From assembly GCA_036500965.1 (NCBI GenBank), contig DASYBC010000160.1, positions 1-11,648 of the forward strand: a DNA stretch of 11,648 nt, in the 5' to 3' direction. This document shows, in pieces, positions 1-6,879 of this stretch. Source of the stretch: AP-15 sp036500965 (GTDB lineage: Bacteria; Pseudomonadota; Alphaproteobacteria; ATCC43930; CGMCC-115725). Each line of letters begins with the position of its first letter. Positions within the stretch are counted from its first letter, which is position 1. The notes beneath the pieces are model-generated. The model saw nothing but the letters and a program-made list of their open reading frames with translations, ran no database searches and had not been told where the DNA came from. A program made the position numbers and the translations under genes.

Positions 1-137
1 GTCGCTCACCCTGCGACCGCTCAGCCGCGCCCCGACAGGCTCAAAACGCCAGGCTCGCGGCCCCAAAACCCCGACAAGCAGCCTGATACGTCAGAAAATC
101 CAACATCAGCAGCCGCCCGGTGAGATATCCGGGCTAG
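1..137 (+). mobile_element. Right end of an IS1380-like insertion sequence (partial)
   Basis: The last 22 bases (116-137, ending ATATCCGGGCTAG) are the exact reverse complement of 11510-11531, where an IS1380-like transposase gene begins shortly inside. This stretch is therefore read as the 3' (right) end of the same kind of element, oriented with its transposase on the + strand. The element proper may end at 133, with CTAG (134-137) being target sequence: IS1380-family ends usually begin with CC and duplicate about 4 bp. Bases 1-115 would be the transposase 3' end or the tail behind it. One frame stays open from base 3 to a TGA at 84-86, but I cannot recognise transposase residues in it. Only the end is in the window, so the match of the two copies beyond the terminal repeat is inferred. 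Confidence 0.75.
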
Positions 138-165
138 ACCGGTTTCCGGTCAAATCGCACCGCGC

Positions 166-260
166 TCACCCCTCCCAAACCCTCCCCCATCAAAGGGGGA
201 GTGCCTCTGTCAGCACTCCTATTTCTGCTCCCGCCTCCTCGATGGGGCGGTTCAGGGTGA
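166..260. repeat. Degraded palindromic intergenic repeat
   Basis: The left part contains TCACCC followed by a perfect hairpin, CTCCCCC (182-188) and GGGGGAG (195-201), with a six-base loop. The right part (239-260) carries GATGGGGCGG and GGGTGA, an imperfect inverted copy of the TCACCC and CCCCCATC blocks at the start. Pairs of this kind (TCACCC, C-run, ATC, G-run, GGGTGA) are typical dispersed intergenic repeats in alphaproteobacterial genomes; that statement is from general knowledge. It could form RNA structure but has no T-run that would make it a terminator. Confidence 0.5.
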
Positions 261-619
261 GGTGACGCGTGCGGGGTGCGTCGACTCCGCCTGCGTTTTG
301 CAGGTAATCTACAGGCGCTTCGGCCCGGTCCTACGGTGTCAAGCTCTCCACGGTCCCAATGACGCCGCGCTCCCGAGCATTGTCTGGGCTGCCACCATAG
401 GATGCGATTACGGCAATTATGCCGAGCACCCGGCCCGCCGAGCGGCGGAAGGGCTTGCGCTTTTCCGCCCTACCCGCTGCTTCGTCCGGGAAATCGCGCG
501 TATCCAACAGCTCGGTTGGGCCGTCGGGCAGCTTCTCCAGCACGCCGATGGTTGAGCCAGCCCAACGATCGCGACGCTCATGACCCAAGCCCCACAATTC
601 TCGTCTTCCCGGCGCAGGA

Positions 620-808
620 GCGTGTGAAGAAATCGCCATGGAGTCGCCTTCCCGGCGAAGGCCGGGACCCACGCTTCCGCAACTCCGAGCTTTTCAAGCA
701 GTTGCGATGCCTGACCCAACAACTACCGGTCCGTGCCTTGGACCGATGGGCCCCGGCCTGCGCCGGGGTGACGAATTGATGGGCTGAGAAAGAGATTTCT
801 TCACACGC
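620..808. repeat. MITE-like element with 15-bp perfect inverted ends and two internal hairpins
   Basis: GCGTGTGAAGAAATC at 620-634 is repeated exactly in inverted orientation at 794-808. Inside lie two perfect 7-bp hairpins: TCCCGGC-GAAG-GCCGGGA at 650-667 and CCCCGGC-CTGC-GCCGGGG at 751-768. The flanking words (CCGGGACCCA, GGGGTGACG) match the common alphaproteobacterial intergenic repeat whose read-through gives peptides like 'VTPAQAGAH'. The core of the terminal word (TGTGAAGAAAT) recurs at 4050-4060, so the ends belong to a dispersed family. No coding capacity is seen. Whether it was mobilised by a transposase in trans is unknown. Confidence 0.55.
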
Positions 809-941
809 TCGCAGGCCGGGACCCATGTCAGCCATAGGTACCGGCCGGAGCCTGCCCTTGGGCCGGCCAAAGGCCGGACCTGTGGGCCGGTGTGGGTCTC
901 GTTTGCCATCATTGCTCGCCCGGCTTACGGGCAAAGGCCCG

Positions 942-2367
942 TCACGGCAATTCGAACACCGTGCCCCCGCCACCGTAAGACGCGCTAGCTTGAGCGCCGC
1001 CGCCCCCAGTCGTGCCGTAAAGGTGGCCCGACGGGTCCATGATCAGGCCAGCAGGGCCGACGCCGTCCCTGCAGTAGCCCAAAACACAGAAATCGTGCAG
1101 CACCGTCTCGGTCCACTTCGTTTTCGCTGCGTTAGGGCTGAGCTCGAACACCACTCCGGCGTTGTTGTGACCGCCACCGACATCCGTAGTGCTGTAAAGA
1201 TTGCCCTTAGAATCCGTGATCAAACTAGCGAGGGGCTGGTCGCCATCGGTGCAGCCGGGCTGCCCGCAAAAATTATACAGGACCGTCTCGGTCCATTTCG
1301 TCTTCGCGGGGTTGGGGGTCAGCTCGAACGCGGTGCCTTCCCCGTTAGCGCCGCCCCCTTTGGTCGTCCCATAGAGGCGGCCCTGCGCATCGAGCAGCAG
1401 ACCAGCTTGAGGGTTGGCACCATCGTCCGTACACGGATAGCCCCCGGCGCAAAACCTATGAAGTACCTTCTCGGTCCACTTTGTCTTGGCGGCGTTCGGG
1501 ATCAATTCGAATACGACACCATAGCCATCGTACCCGTTCGTTTCATCGTCGTACCCATTGTTCGTCGTGCCGTAAAGGTTGCCCGCTTTGTCCATGACCA
1601 AACCCGCCCAAGGCGCGGCACCGTCGGTGCAATTTTCCCCATTTCCGCTTCGCGCGCAAAAGCTGTAGAGCACCGTCTCGGTCCATTCGCTTTTGGCGGC
1701 GTTGGGGGTCAGCTCGAACACCGTGCCGTTCTCATTCCCTCCTCCATTCGCCCCACCGGTTTGCGTAGTCCCATAGAGATGCCCCGCGGCGTTCATGATA
1801 AGGCCGGCTGTAGGGAATTGGCCGTCAAGGCTATGCGTGCCGAAACGGTACAGTATCGTGTGTGTCCATTTGGTCTTGGCTGCGTTTTGGGGTCAGCTCG
1901 AATACCGTGCCACCGCCACCCCCAGAGGTGGTGCCGTAGAGGTGCCCCGCCGTGTCCATGATTAGACCGGCAAGAGGCCTTTCGCCGTCTGTGCAGCTCA
2001 GCTCTCCACCCTGCGCGCAAAAATTGTAGATTATCGTCTCGGTCCATTTGGTCTTGGCAGCGTTCGGCGTCAGCTCGAATACGGTGCCGTAAATGTGGGC
2101 GCCACCCACTTCGGTTGTGCCGTAGAGCCGCCCGGCCGCATCCCGGACCAGCCCGGCGACAGGCTCTTCGCCATCGGTGCAGGTCTTCCCGCCTCGTGCG
2201 CAAAAGCTGTAGAGCACTGATTCCGGCTCCAAGGATGCGGCTGCCGCAGCGCTTATTTTGGGCGCGAGGGTTGCCGCCGCCAGCAGCGCCGCGAGCGGCA
2301 CCATGAGCCGGCCGAGCACAAGGTTCTGCATCAGTCCAATCCCGGTTGCGGTTTTTCTGGGCCGCAT
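942..2367 (-). pseudogene. Secreted GloVer (TIGR03803) tandem-repeat protein, frameshifted
   Basis: The product is a predicted exported repeat protein of unknown function. After an N-terminal signal peptide (MQNLVLGRLMVPLAALLAAA...) come seven units of about 60 residues with the pattern VLYSFC...C-DG...AGL-D--G-LYGTT-GGG...GTVFELTPNAAKTKWTET. This is the Gloeobacter/Verrucomicrobia ('GloVer') repeat, probably propeller-like. The frame breaks in repeat 2: the minus strand reads CCAAAACGC where the repeat consensus needs CCAAACGC, i.e. one extra T in the TTTT run at 1885-1888 of the + strand. Removing it restores TPNAAKTKWT and joins codons 2367-1893 to those ending at 942, for 474 residues. 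As it stands, translation stops at 1831, giving a 178-residue product. Starts at 2365-2367 and 2329-2331 are both possible; neither has a strong ribosome site. Six of the seven units carry a cysteine pair. Sequencing error is a real alternative to true frameshift. Confidence 0.85.
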
Positions 2368-2707
2368 TAAACCGCTGATTTCACGACCGGTCTACTACTT
2401 TGGTATTAACCTTTTGCCTCGTTTGGCGCCGGCGCTGGCTGGCGGCAGATCAGAAGTTGATTGGCTTCCGAGCTCGGGGAGTTCTTGTTCAACATGCCGG
2501 TCCATGGGTCTAGCCGCGAGTGGTACAGTTCTGACGCTTGACACCCAAGCACTTACCCGTTCGTCTTTCCCGCGAAAGCGGGAACCCAGGGCCAAAGGTT
2601 AAAGGTATTGCCGCCTGTCCGGGCCAGGGCAGGTTGTGGACGCCCGCTTGCGCCGAGGCGACGGCTAGAGGGATATGGGAGCCATCTGTCTGGTTCGTAC
2701 CGCTTAG
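2368..2707. other. Intergenic region, GloVer gene promoter side and monooxygenase 3' side
   Basis: This 340-bp gap lies between two minus-strand genes. It should hold the promoter of the GloVer gene (near 2370-2420) and the 3' end of the monooxygenase transcript. I see no -35/-10 pair I would defend. The only clear structure is the hairpin at 2567-2584. The short open frames here are produced by the repeat sequence and are not taken as genes. Confidence 0.5.
2567..2584. repeat. Intergenic repeat hairpin with GAAA tetraloop
   Basis: TTCCCGC (2567-2573), GAAA loop, GCGGGAA (2578-2584) form a perfect 7-bp stem, followed by CCCAGG. This is the widespread proteobacterial 'TCCCGCGAAAGCGGGAA' intergenic repeat. 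A diverged GC-rich partner follows near 2630-2660 (CGCCCGCTTGCGCCGAGGCG). It lies about 120 bp past the monooxygenase stop on the minus strand and has no T-run, so it is listed as a repeat and not as a terminator. Confidence 0.6.
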
Positions 2708-3904
2708 CTACGCAGGCGCCGGTTCGAGCCGGGTGGCGTCGAAGGCGTAGAGCCAGCGCAGGGCGTCGGGCGAGCGGTCGGCCGCCCTTCCCCATTCGAG
2801 GTCGCGCGCCTGCTGCGTCGGCCCGTCGGGCATGTGGAAACGGGTCTTGTTGGCGCGCGACATCTGCTGCAGGCGAGTGACCCGCGGCAGGCGCAGCTCT
2901 TCATACCGCCGCAGCGCCGCCACCGGGTCGCCAGCACCGGCGGCGAGGCAGGCGGCGAGCGTCGCCCCGTCCTCGATCGCCTGCGCCGCACCCTGGCCCA
3001 TGAACGGATACATCGGATGGCAGGCGTCGCCGAGCAGGGTCGCGTGGCCGGCCGACCAGCGCGGCAATGGCTCGCGGTCGAACAATGCCCAGATGAAGCA
3101 GGTCTCGGCCGCGGCGATGATCTGCCGAACTTGGCCGTGCCAGCCCTCGAAGGCGGCGAGTGCGCGCTCGGTCGTGGCACGGTCGGTCCAATCCTCGCGG
3201 TTCCAGCTGTCGTGCTCGGTCCAGCCGACGAAATTCAGCAGCCGCCCGCGCGAGACGAAATAGTGCACGAAATGCGCGCCGGGGCCGACCCAGGATTGCG
3301 ACCCGAGCTCGAGCTCGAGATCGGCGATACGTTCGGCCGGCACCAGGCCGCGATAGGCGACGCAGCCGGCAAAGCGCGGCGCCTCCTCGCCGAACAATGC
3401 CGCACGCACCGCCGAATGGATGCCGTCGGCGCCGACCAGCACATCGGCGCTGATGCGCGGCCCGTTCGCGAACCGGGCCTCGACGCCGGCGCCATGCTCC
3501 GCGAGACCGACGAGGCGGTGGCCGAGATGAACCCGCTCGGCCGGAAAGCCGGCGGCGATGACCGCCAACAGGTCGGCGCGATGGATCGTCAAGTGCGGCG
3601 CGCCGTAAAGCTCCTCGCAGAGCGGGTTGAGCCGCGCCCGCTGCAACGTGCGGCCATCCTGCCAGCGCCGCTGATGGGTGCCGACCGGGCGCACGCCCTC
3701 GCGGTCGAGCCCCGGCCCAAGCCCGAGCCGGTAGAGGATGCGCGCCGCGTTCGGGCCCATATTGATGCCGCCGCCGATTTGGGTCAGCTGCGGCGCCTGC
3801 TCGTAGACATCGACCTCGAACCCGGCCCGGCGCAGCGCCACGGCAGCGCTGAGCCCGCCGATGCCGCCGCCGATCACGGCGATCTTAAGCGGAGCGCCGG
3901 TCAT
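2708..3904 (-). CDS. FAD-dependent monooxygenase, salicylate hydroxylase-like
   Basis: This is a 398-residue cytosolic flavoprotein of the group A aromatic hydroxylase family, which uses NAD(P)H and O2 to hydroxylate (often decarboxylatively) an aromatic acid. Visible motifs in order: the Rossmann GGGIGG at residues 12-17 and the acidic residue of VYEQ (E35), which bind the FAD ADP moiety; the DG motif VGADGIHSAVR at 157-167; and the GD motif LLGDACHPMYPFMGQG at 291-304, which binds the FAD ribityl and pyrophosphate. Length is normal for salicylate 1-hydroxylase, 6-hydroxynicotinate 3-monooxygenase and 3-hydroxybenzoate 6-hydroxylase, and the substrate cannot be chosen from sequence alone. 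I start at ATG 3902-3904 because the FAD motif then sits at the usual distance; a TTG at 3950-3952 in the same frame would add 16 residues. Ribosome site is weak. No ring-cleavage or transport gene is adjacent, so the pathway is open. Confidence 0.88.
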   Translation of the reverse strand: MTGAPLKIAVIGGGIGGLSAAVALRRAGFEVDVYEQAPQLTQIGGGINMGPNAARILYRLGLGPGLDREGVRPVGTHQRRWQDGRTLQRARLNPLCEELYGAPHLTIHRADLLAVIAAGFPAERVHLGHRLVGLAEHGAGVEARFANGPRISADVLVGADGIHSAVRAALFGEEAPRFAGCVAYRGLVPAERIADLELELGSQSWVGPGAHFVHYFVSRGRLLNFVGWTEHDSWNREDWTDRATTERALAAFEGWHGQVRQIIAAAETCFIWALFDREPLPRWSAGHATLLGDACHPMYPFMGQGAAQAIEDGATLAACLAAGAGDPVAALRRYEELRLPRVTRLQQMSRANKTRFHMPDGPTQQARDLEWGRAADRSPDALRWLYAFDATRLEPAPA

Positions 3905-3993
3905 GCGGTCTGCCGTCCGGTGTTCCCGACGAATTGCGGCCCTGCCCGACAAACCTGATTGTCATGGCACCCGATCGTCATGCCCGGCCTTAC

Positions 3994-4097
3994 GTATGAA
4001 GAAATTGAAGATGGCTGAATCAGCGCGGTGCGTCCCCCGCCTTCGAGTGTGTGAAGAAATTGAAGATAGGATCGACCGGTGCGGTGCGTCCTTCGAG
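3994..4097. repeat. Tandem duplication of an intergenic repeat (about 55-bp period)
   Basis: GTATGAAGAAATTGAAGAT (from 3994) and GTGTGAAGAAATTGAAGAT (from 4049) begin two units. Both continue to a shared CGGTGCGTCC...CTTCGAG tail, ending at 4047 and 4097. The units differ by substitutions and a few missing bases in the middle. The core TGTGAAGAAAT is also the end of the MITE-like element at 620-808. The second unit runs directly into the palindrome at 4085-4195. Non-coding. Confidence 0.65.
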
Positions 4098-4195
4098 ACA
4101 GCCGCTTCGCGGCTTCCTCAGGATGAGGTATGTTCTCATCATCAATAGAGCACCTCATGCTGAGGAGCGCCTTCGGGCGCGGCTCGAAGCACGCA
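4085..4195. repeat. Long imperfect palindromic intergenic repeat
   Basis: The left arm (4085-4128) starts TGCGTCCTTCGAGAC and ends TCCTCAGGATGAGG. The right arm (4153-4195), read in reverse, starts TGCGTGCTTCGAGCC and ends TCCTCAGCATGAGG, so the arms pair over about 43 bases around a 24-base centre. Each arm contains its own small hairpin (GCCGC-TTC-GCGGC at 4101-4113; GCGCC-TTCG-GGCGC around 4167-4180), giving a cruciform-like, three-way structure. Repeats built on CTTCGAGAC and CCTCAGGATGAGG are abundant between genes in Bradyrhizobium-like and related genomes (general knowledge). No gene is present. Confidence 0.7.
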
Positions 4196-4228
4196 CGGCA
4201 TCACCGCAGTCCGGTGTCTCAGGACGCT

Positions 4229-4250
4229 GCCCGCAGCCGAGGCTGCGGGC
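4229..4250 (-). terminator. Hairpin after the amidohydrolase gene, possible terminator
   Basis: GCCCGCAGC (4229-4237), loop CGAG, GCTGCGGGC (4242-4250) make a perfect 9-bp GC-rich stem about 30 bp past the amidohydrolase stop codon. No T-run follows on the minus strand (AGCGTCCTGAG), so it is not a textbook intrinsic terminator. It may stall polymerase, protect the 3' end, or be one more intergenic repeat. Confidence 0.35.
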
Positions 4251-4279
4251 GGTCGCTTCGTGCGCCTGATGCAATCGGG

Positions 4280-5983
4280 TCAGGCGTGGTTGGCGTGGTA
4301 GTAGGTGTTGCGCAAGACGCGGCCGGGGAGCGCTCCGGTGTGCTTGCCGTTCTCGATCAGCACCTGGCCGTTGACAATCGTCGCCATGATGCCCTGGGCC
4401 GGCTCCTTCATGCGCCAGCCGCCGGCCGGGAAGTCGTGGACGATGCTCTCCGGCAATGGGCGCACCGTGTCGGGATCGAAGATCACGATGTCGGCCGCCA
4501 TGCCCGGGCGTAAGAGGCCGCGGTCGTAGAGGCCCAATGCCGAAGCTGAATCAAAGGTCAGCCGCCGCACCGCATGCTCCAGGGTCATGACGTGCTTTTC
4601 GCGCACCCATTCGGAGAGCAGCCGCGTCGAATAGCCGTAGCCCCCGTGGAACTGGACATGGGCGCCGCCATCCGACAGGCCGACGATCGCGTTCGGATAG
4701 GTCAGGATCTTGGCCATCGCTTCGTCGTCGACATTGTTTTCCGACTGCATCAGGCCGGTGTCGAGGTTCTCCTCGACGACGAGGTCGAGGAAGGCATCGA
4801 TGACCCGCTTGTTCTGCTCCTTGGCGATCTGGCCGATGGTCTTGCCCTTGAGCCCCTGGTTCTTTTCGAGCACCGGGGTCTCGACCCACATGTAGTTGTA
4901 CCATTCGCGCGAATAGCCGGCGGCCGGCACCTCTACGCTGTGCTCGACGACCTCCTCATGCAGCTTCTGCCGGACCGACGGGTCCGCATAGGCCTTCAGC
5001 TTCTCCTCGTCCGACGACAGCAGGATCGGATGCCAGGTCGGCGAGCCGCGGAACACCTGGCAGTTGCGCATCGTGAAGCTCTGCGTCGTGCGGTTCGGGC
5101 TGCACAAGGGATAGGCGCGGATGCCGGCCTTCGAGGTCTCCTCGACCCGCGCCATGTGGCGTTTCCAGGCATCGGGCTCGCGCACGGTCTGGCCGAGGTT
5201 GTTGTAGATCACGGTCCGGCCGGTCGCCTCGCTGAGCCGCGCCATCAGCCCGTCATTCAATTCGGCGGCGCGCCCGCCGCCCGACTGGATGATGCCGGTG
5301 CCCATCTCGCGCAGCACGTCGCCGAGCGCGAAGATCTCTTTTTCCTCGGCCCAAAAGGCCGGGATGTGCACACCTTGCGGGTCGTAATGGCCCTTGTTGC
5401 GCGACACCGAGAGGCCGAGCGCCCCGCCCTTGATGCCGTCGCGCACGACATCCTGCATCTTTTTGATCTCGCCGTCGGTCGCGGCGCGCCCTTGGCTCTC
5501 GTCGCCCATCACATAGTAGCGCACCGTCGAATGGCCGATCAGGTTGCCGACATTGACCCCCAAATTCTGATCGAGCCGCTCCATGTATTGCGGGATCGTC
5601 TCCCAATCGACCTCGACGGTGTTCAACACCTCCATCGGGATCGCCTCGACATAGCTGAGGAACTCGGCGACCCGCTTGGCCGTGCCCGGGCGGACCGGGG
5701 CCAAGGCCAAGGAGCAATTGCCGAAGACGACCGTGGTGCAGCCGTGGTCGGGCGAGAACGAGCACAGCGGGTCCCAGGTGACCTGCGCATCGTAATGGCA
5801 ATGATTGTCGACAAAGCCCGGCGCCGCGACCTGGCCCGCGGCATCGATCGTTTTCGCCGCCGCGCCGCTCAATTTGCCGATTTCGACGATCTTGCCGTCC
5901 TTGACCCCGACATCGCCGTTGAATGCCGGCATGCCCGAGCCGTCGACGATGCGGCCGTTCTTGATCAAGAGATCATACGCCAT
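4280..5983 (-). CDS. Amidohydrolase, N-acyl-D-amino-acid deacylase (D-aminoacylase)-like
   Basis: This 567-residue protein belongs to the metal-dependent amidohydrolase superfamily (amidohydrolase family 3), whose members hydrolyse N-acyl-D-amino acids and related amides in the cytosol. The N-terminal beta domain (YDLLIKNGRIVDGSG) is followed by the metal motif NHCHYDAQ (His 61 and 63), GNCSLALAP with the cysteine that bridges metals in D-aminoacylases (Cys90), VGLSDGGAH with the catalytic aspartate (Asp438), and the C-terminal GLYDRGLLRPGMAADIVIFDP. The two barrel histidines that bind metal in classical D-aminoacylases (THxR and SHxK motifs) are not where expected: the protein reads GIIQSGGGRAAE and VIYNNLGQ. 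It may thus belong to a diverged subgroup, and its substrate is uncertain. I start at ATG 5981-5983: AAAGGG lies 6 bases upstream and MAYDLLIKNG matches the family, while the ATG at 5987-5989 touches the ribosome site. Confidence 0.87.
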   Translation of the reverse strand: MAYDLLIKNGRIVDGSGMPAFNGDVGVKDGKIVEIGKLSGAAAKTIDAAGQVAAPGFVDNHCHYDAQVTWDPLCSFSPDHGCTTVVFGNCSLALAPVRPGTAKRVAEFLSYVEAIPMEVLNTVEVDWETIPQYMERLDQNLGVNVGNLIGHSTVRYYVMGDESQGRAATDGEIKKMQDVVRDGIKGGALGLSVSRNKGHYDPQGVHIPAFWAEEKEIFALGDVLREMGTGIIQSGGGRAAELNDGLMARLSEATGRTVIYNNLGQTVREPDAWKRHMARVEETSKAGIRAYPLCSPNRTTQSFTMRNCQVFRGSPTWHPILLSSDEEKLKAYADPSVRQKLHEEVVEHSVEVPAAGYSREWYNYMWVETPVLEKNQGLKGKTIGQIAKEQNKRVIDAFLDLVVEENLDTGLMQSENNVDDEAMAKILTYPNAIVGLSDGGAHVQFHGGYGYSTRLLSEWVREKHVMTLEHAVRRLTFDSASALGLYDRGLLRPGMAADIVIFDPDTVRPLPESIVHDFPAGGWRMKEPAQGIMATIVNGQVLIENGKHTGALPGRVLRNTYYHANHA

Positions 5984-5989
5984 TTCCAT

Positions 5990-5995
5990 CCCTTT
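5990..5995 (-). promoter_or_regulatory. Ribosome binding site deciding the amidohydrolase start
   Basis: On the minus strand AAGAAAGGG is followed by ATGGAAATGGCG. The purine run abuts the first ATG with no spacer but sits 6 bases before the second, so the second ATG (5981-5983) is the likelier start. Confidence 0.55.
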
Positions 5996-6077
5996 CTTGG
6001 CGGTTGCGACAGAGACCCTTTACCTGCGAAAAAGTGTAGCACCCGATCCTCGCCGCCTTGCCAAAAATCGGCAGCGG

Positions 6078-6790
6078 TCAGATCGAATGTTGGGCAATGC
6101 GCTCGATCGCGCTGCCGCCTTCGGCCGGGCGGGCTTCGGCGGGCGAGCGCAGCATGCCGCCGGCGAGATTGCAAGATCGGCAAAGCTGCGGCGCAGCGGC
6201 GCCCTATCGCGCGCCGGGATCGGATCGACCTCGCCCTCGCCCTCGGGCTGGCCGCATTGGAGATCGGCCGGCCCCGCGACTTCCGGCTTTTTCGGGTGCG
6301 CCGGCCGCAGGTTTTTCATGTAGCCGGTGAAATCGATCTCGCCGCCCTCGCCGCCGAGGCGCGGATTAAACCGCCGCTCCTCGTGCACGCTGGTTATGGT
6401 AAGGCCTCGGTAATCATGTGCCGGATATAAGAGGCAATCATCGGGCAGCGTGAAAATCTGCCCTTGCACCAAGCGATGCATGCTATGCGGATTGCCACCT
6501 TGGAAATCGGTTCGGCCGCTGCCGCGGATCAACAGACAATCGCCGGTGAACGCCATGCTGCGGTCGTCGGGCGCATAGGTAAGACAGCCATCGGTATGCC
6601 CCGGAATGTTGCGCAGCAACAGATTGCGCTCGCCAAGGGCGATCACGTCATCCTGGACCAAGCAGCGGTCGGCACCTCGGCGCGGCTGCGGCCGGCAATG
6701 CGATCTGGCACCCGGTCTGCCGCTTCAGCAGCCAAGCCGCGATACATGGGCGACGACGACGCGCGGTCGAAACAACGCGGACGAAATAAC
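6078..6790 (-). pseudogene. Decayed persulfide dioxygenase (ETHE1-like MBL)-rhodanese fusion gene
   Basis: Three pieces in two frames reconstruct a metallo-beta-lactamase-fold protein with a C-terminal rhodanese. First (about 6680-6760): AAWLLKRQTGCQIALPAAAA. One frame over: ALGERNLLLRNIPGHTDGC, FTGDCLLIRGSGRTDFQ, YPAHDYRGLT and the 3' end of the MBL domain to PADLQCGQPE. The PGHTDG, GRTDFQ and PAHDY motifs are those of ETHE1-type glutathione persulfide dioxygenases. Then, after APLRRSFADL, the frame shifts back and only the rhodanese tail remains, NLAGGMLRSPAEARPAEGGS, ending at TGA 6078-6080. The first metal motif THVHADHVS is degraded to roughly PRVVVAHVS at 6739-6765, the N-terminus is missing, and about 80-100 rhodanese residues including the catalytic cysteine loop are deleted. 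An intact gene would detoxify sulfane sulfur. The longest remaining frame (6020-6661, TTG start) cannot give an active enzyme. Confidence 0.8.
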
Positions 6791-6831
6791 AATGCGGACA
6801 AGGAGCGGGGCAGCAACCCGGCTGGCAAGCA

Positions 6832-6879
6832 ATCGGCATCGGCATCGGCATCGGCATCGGCATCGGCATCGGCATCGGC
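6832..6879. repeat. Microsatellite, eight copies of ATCGGC
   Basis: Eight perfect hexamer copies fill 48 bp. Depending on frame they would encode Ser-Ala, Ala-Asp or Met-Pro dipeptide runs, but the open frames across it have no credible start or domain. It lies 40-50 bp upstream of the decayed MBL-rhodanese remnant, where that gene's missing N-terminus would be expected. Perfect copies imply recent expansion by slippage. Confidence 0.95.

Larger units (their letters stand above)
138..941. other. Gene-free, repeat-rich stretch between IS end and GloVer gene
   Basis: No convincing gene lies here. Short open frames exist on both strands (for example 262-555 + and 331-672 -), but they lack recognisable domains and good ribosome sites, and they run across palindromic repeats. 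Directly beside the IS end is a small palindrome, GACCGG-TTT-CCGGTC (137-151). The stretch 166-260 and the element 620-808 are intergenic repeats, listed separately. Bases 262-619 and 809-941 show nothing I can name. A minus-strand frame over about 331-580 reads like protein (PDGPTELLDTRDFPDEA), but I do not recognise it and it has no clear start, so at most it is a relic. Confidence 0.6.

Noticed and set aside
331..672. Minus-strand frame of 113 codons in the left gene-free region
   Set aside because: Part of it looks protein-like, but it runs through the MITE-like repeat, has no good start and matches no family I know.
825..1961. Open frame of 378 codons on the + strand with apparent internal repeats
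   Set aside because: The repeats mirror the GloVer repeats of the minus strand; it is an antisense shadow.
2722..2745. GGTTCGAGCC resembling a tRNA T-loop
   Set aside because: It lies inside the monooxygenase coding sequence and no acceptor, D or anticodon arms surround it.
2834..3958. Open frame of 374 codons on the + strand opposite the monooxygenase
   Set aside because: A shadow of the FAD monooxygenase; low-complexity composition and no motifs.
3994..4195. Possible CRISPR array from the repeated units
   Set aside because: Only two diverged units, shared sequence extends through the would-be spacer, and no cas genes are present.
2708..5983. Monooxygenase and amidohydrolase as one catabolic operon
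   Set aside because: They share a strand, but 375 bp with a tandem repeat, a long palindrome and a hairpin separate them, and nothing ties their substrates together.
4574..6430. Open frame of 618 codons on the + strand opposite the amidohydrolase
   Set aside because: It is antisense to a gene with clear family motifs, is rich in Arg/Ala/Asp/His as expected from a GC-rich antisense frame, and shows no domain.
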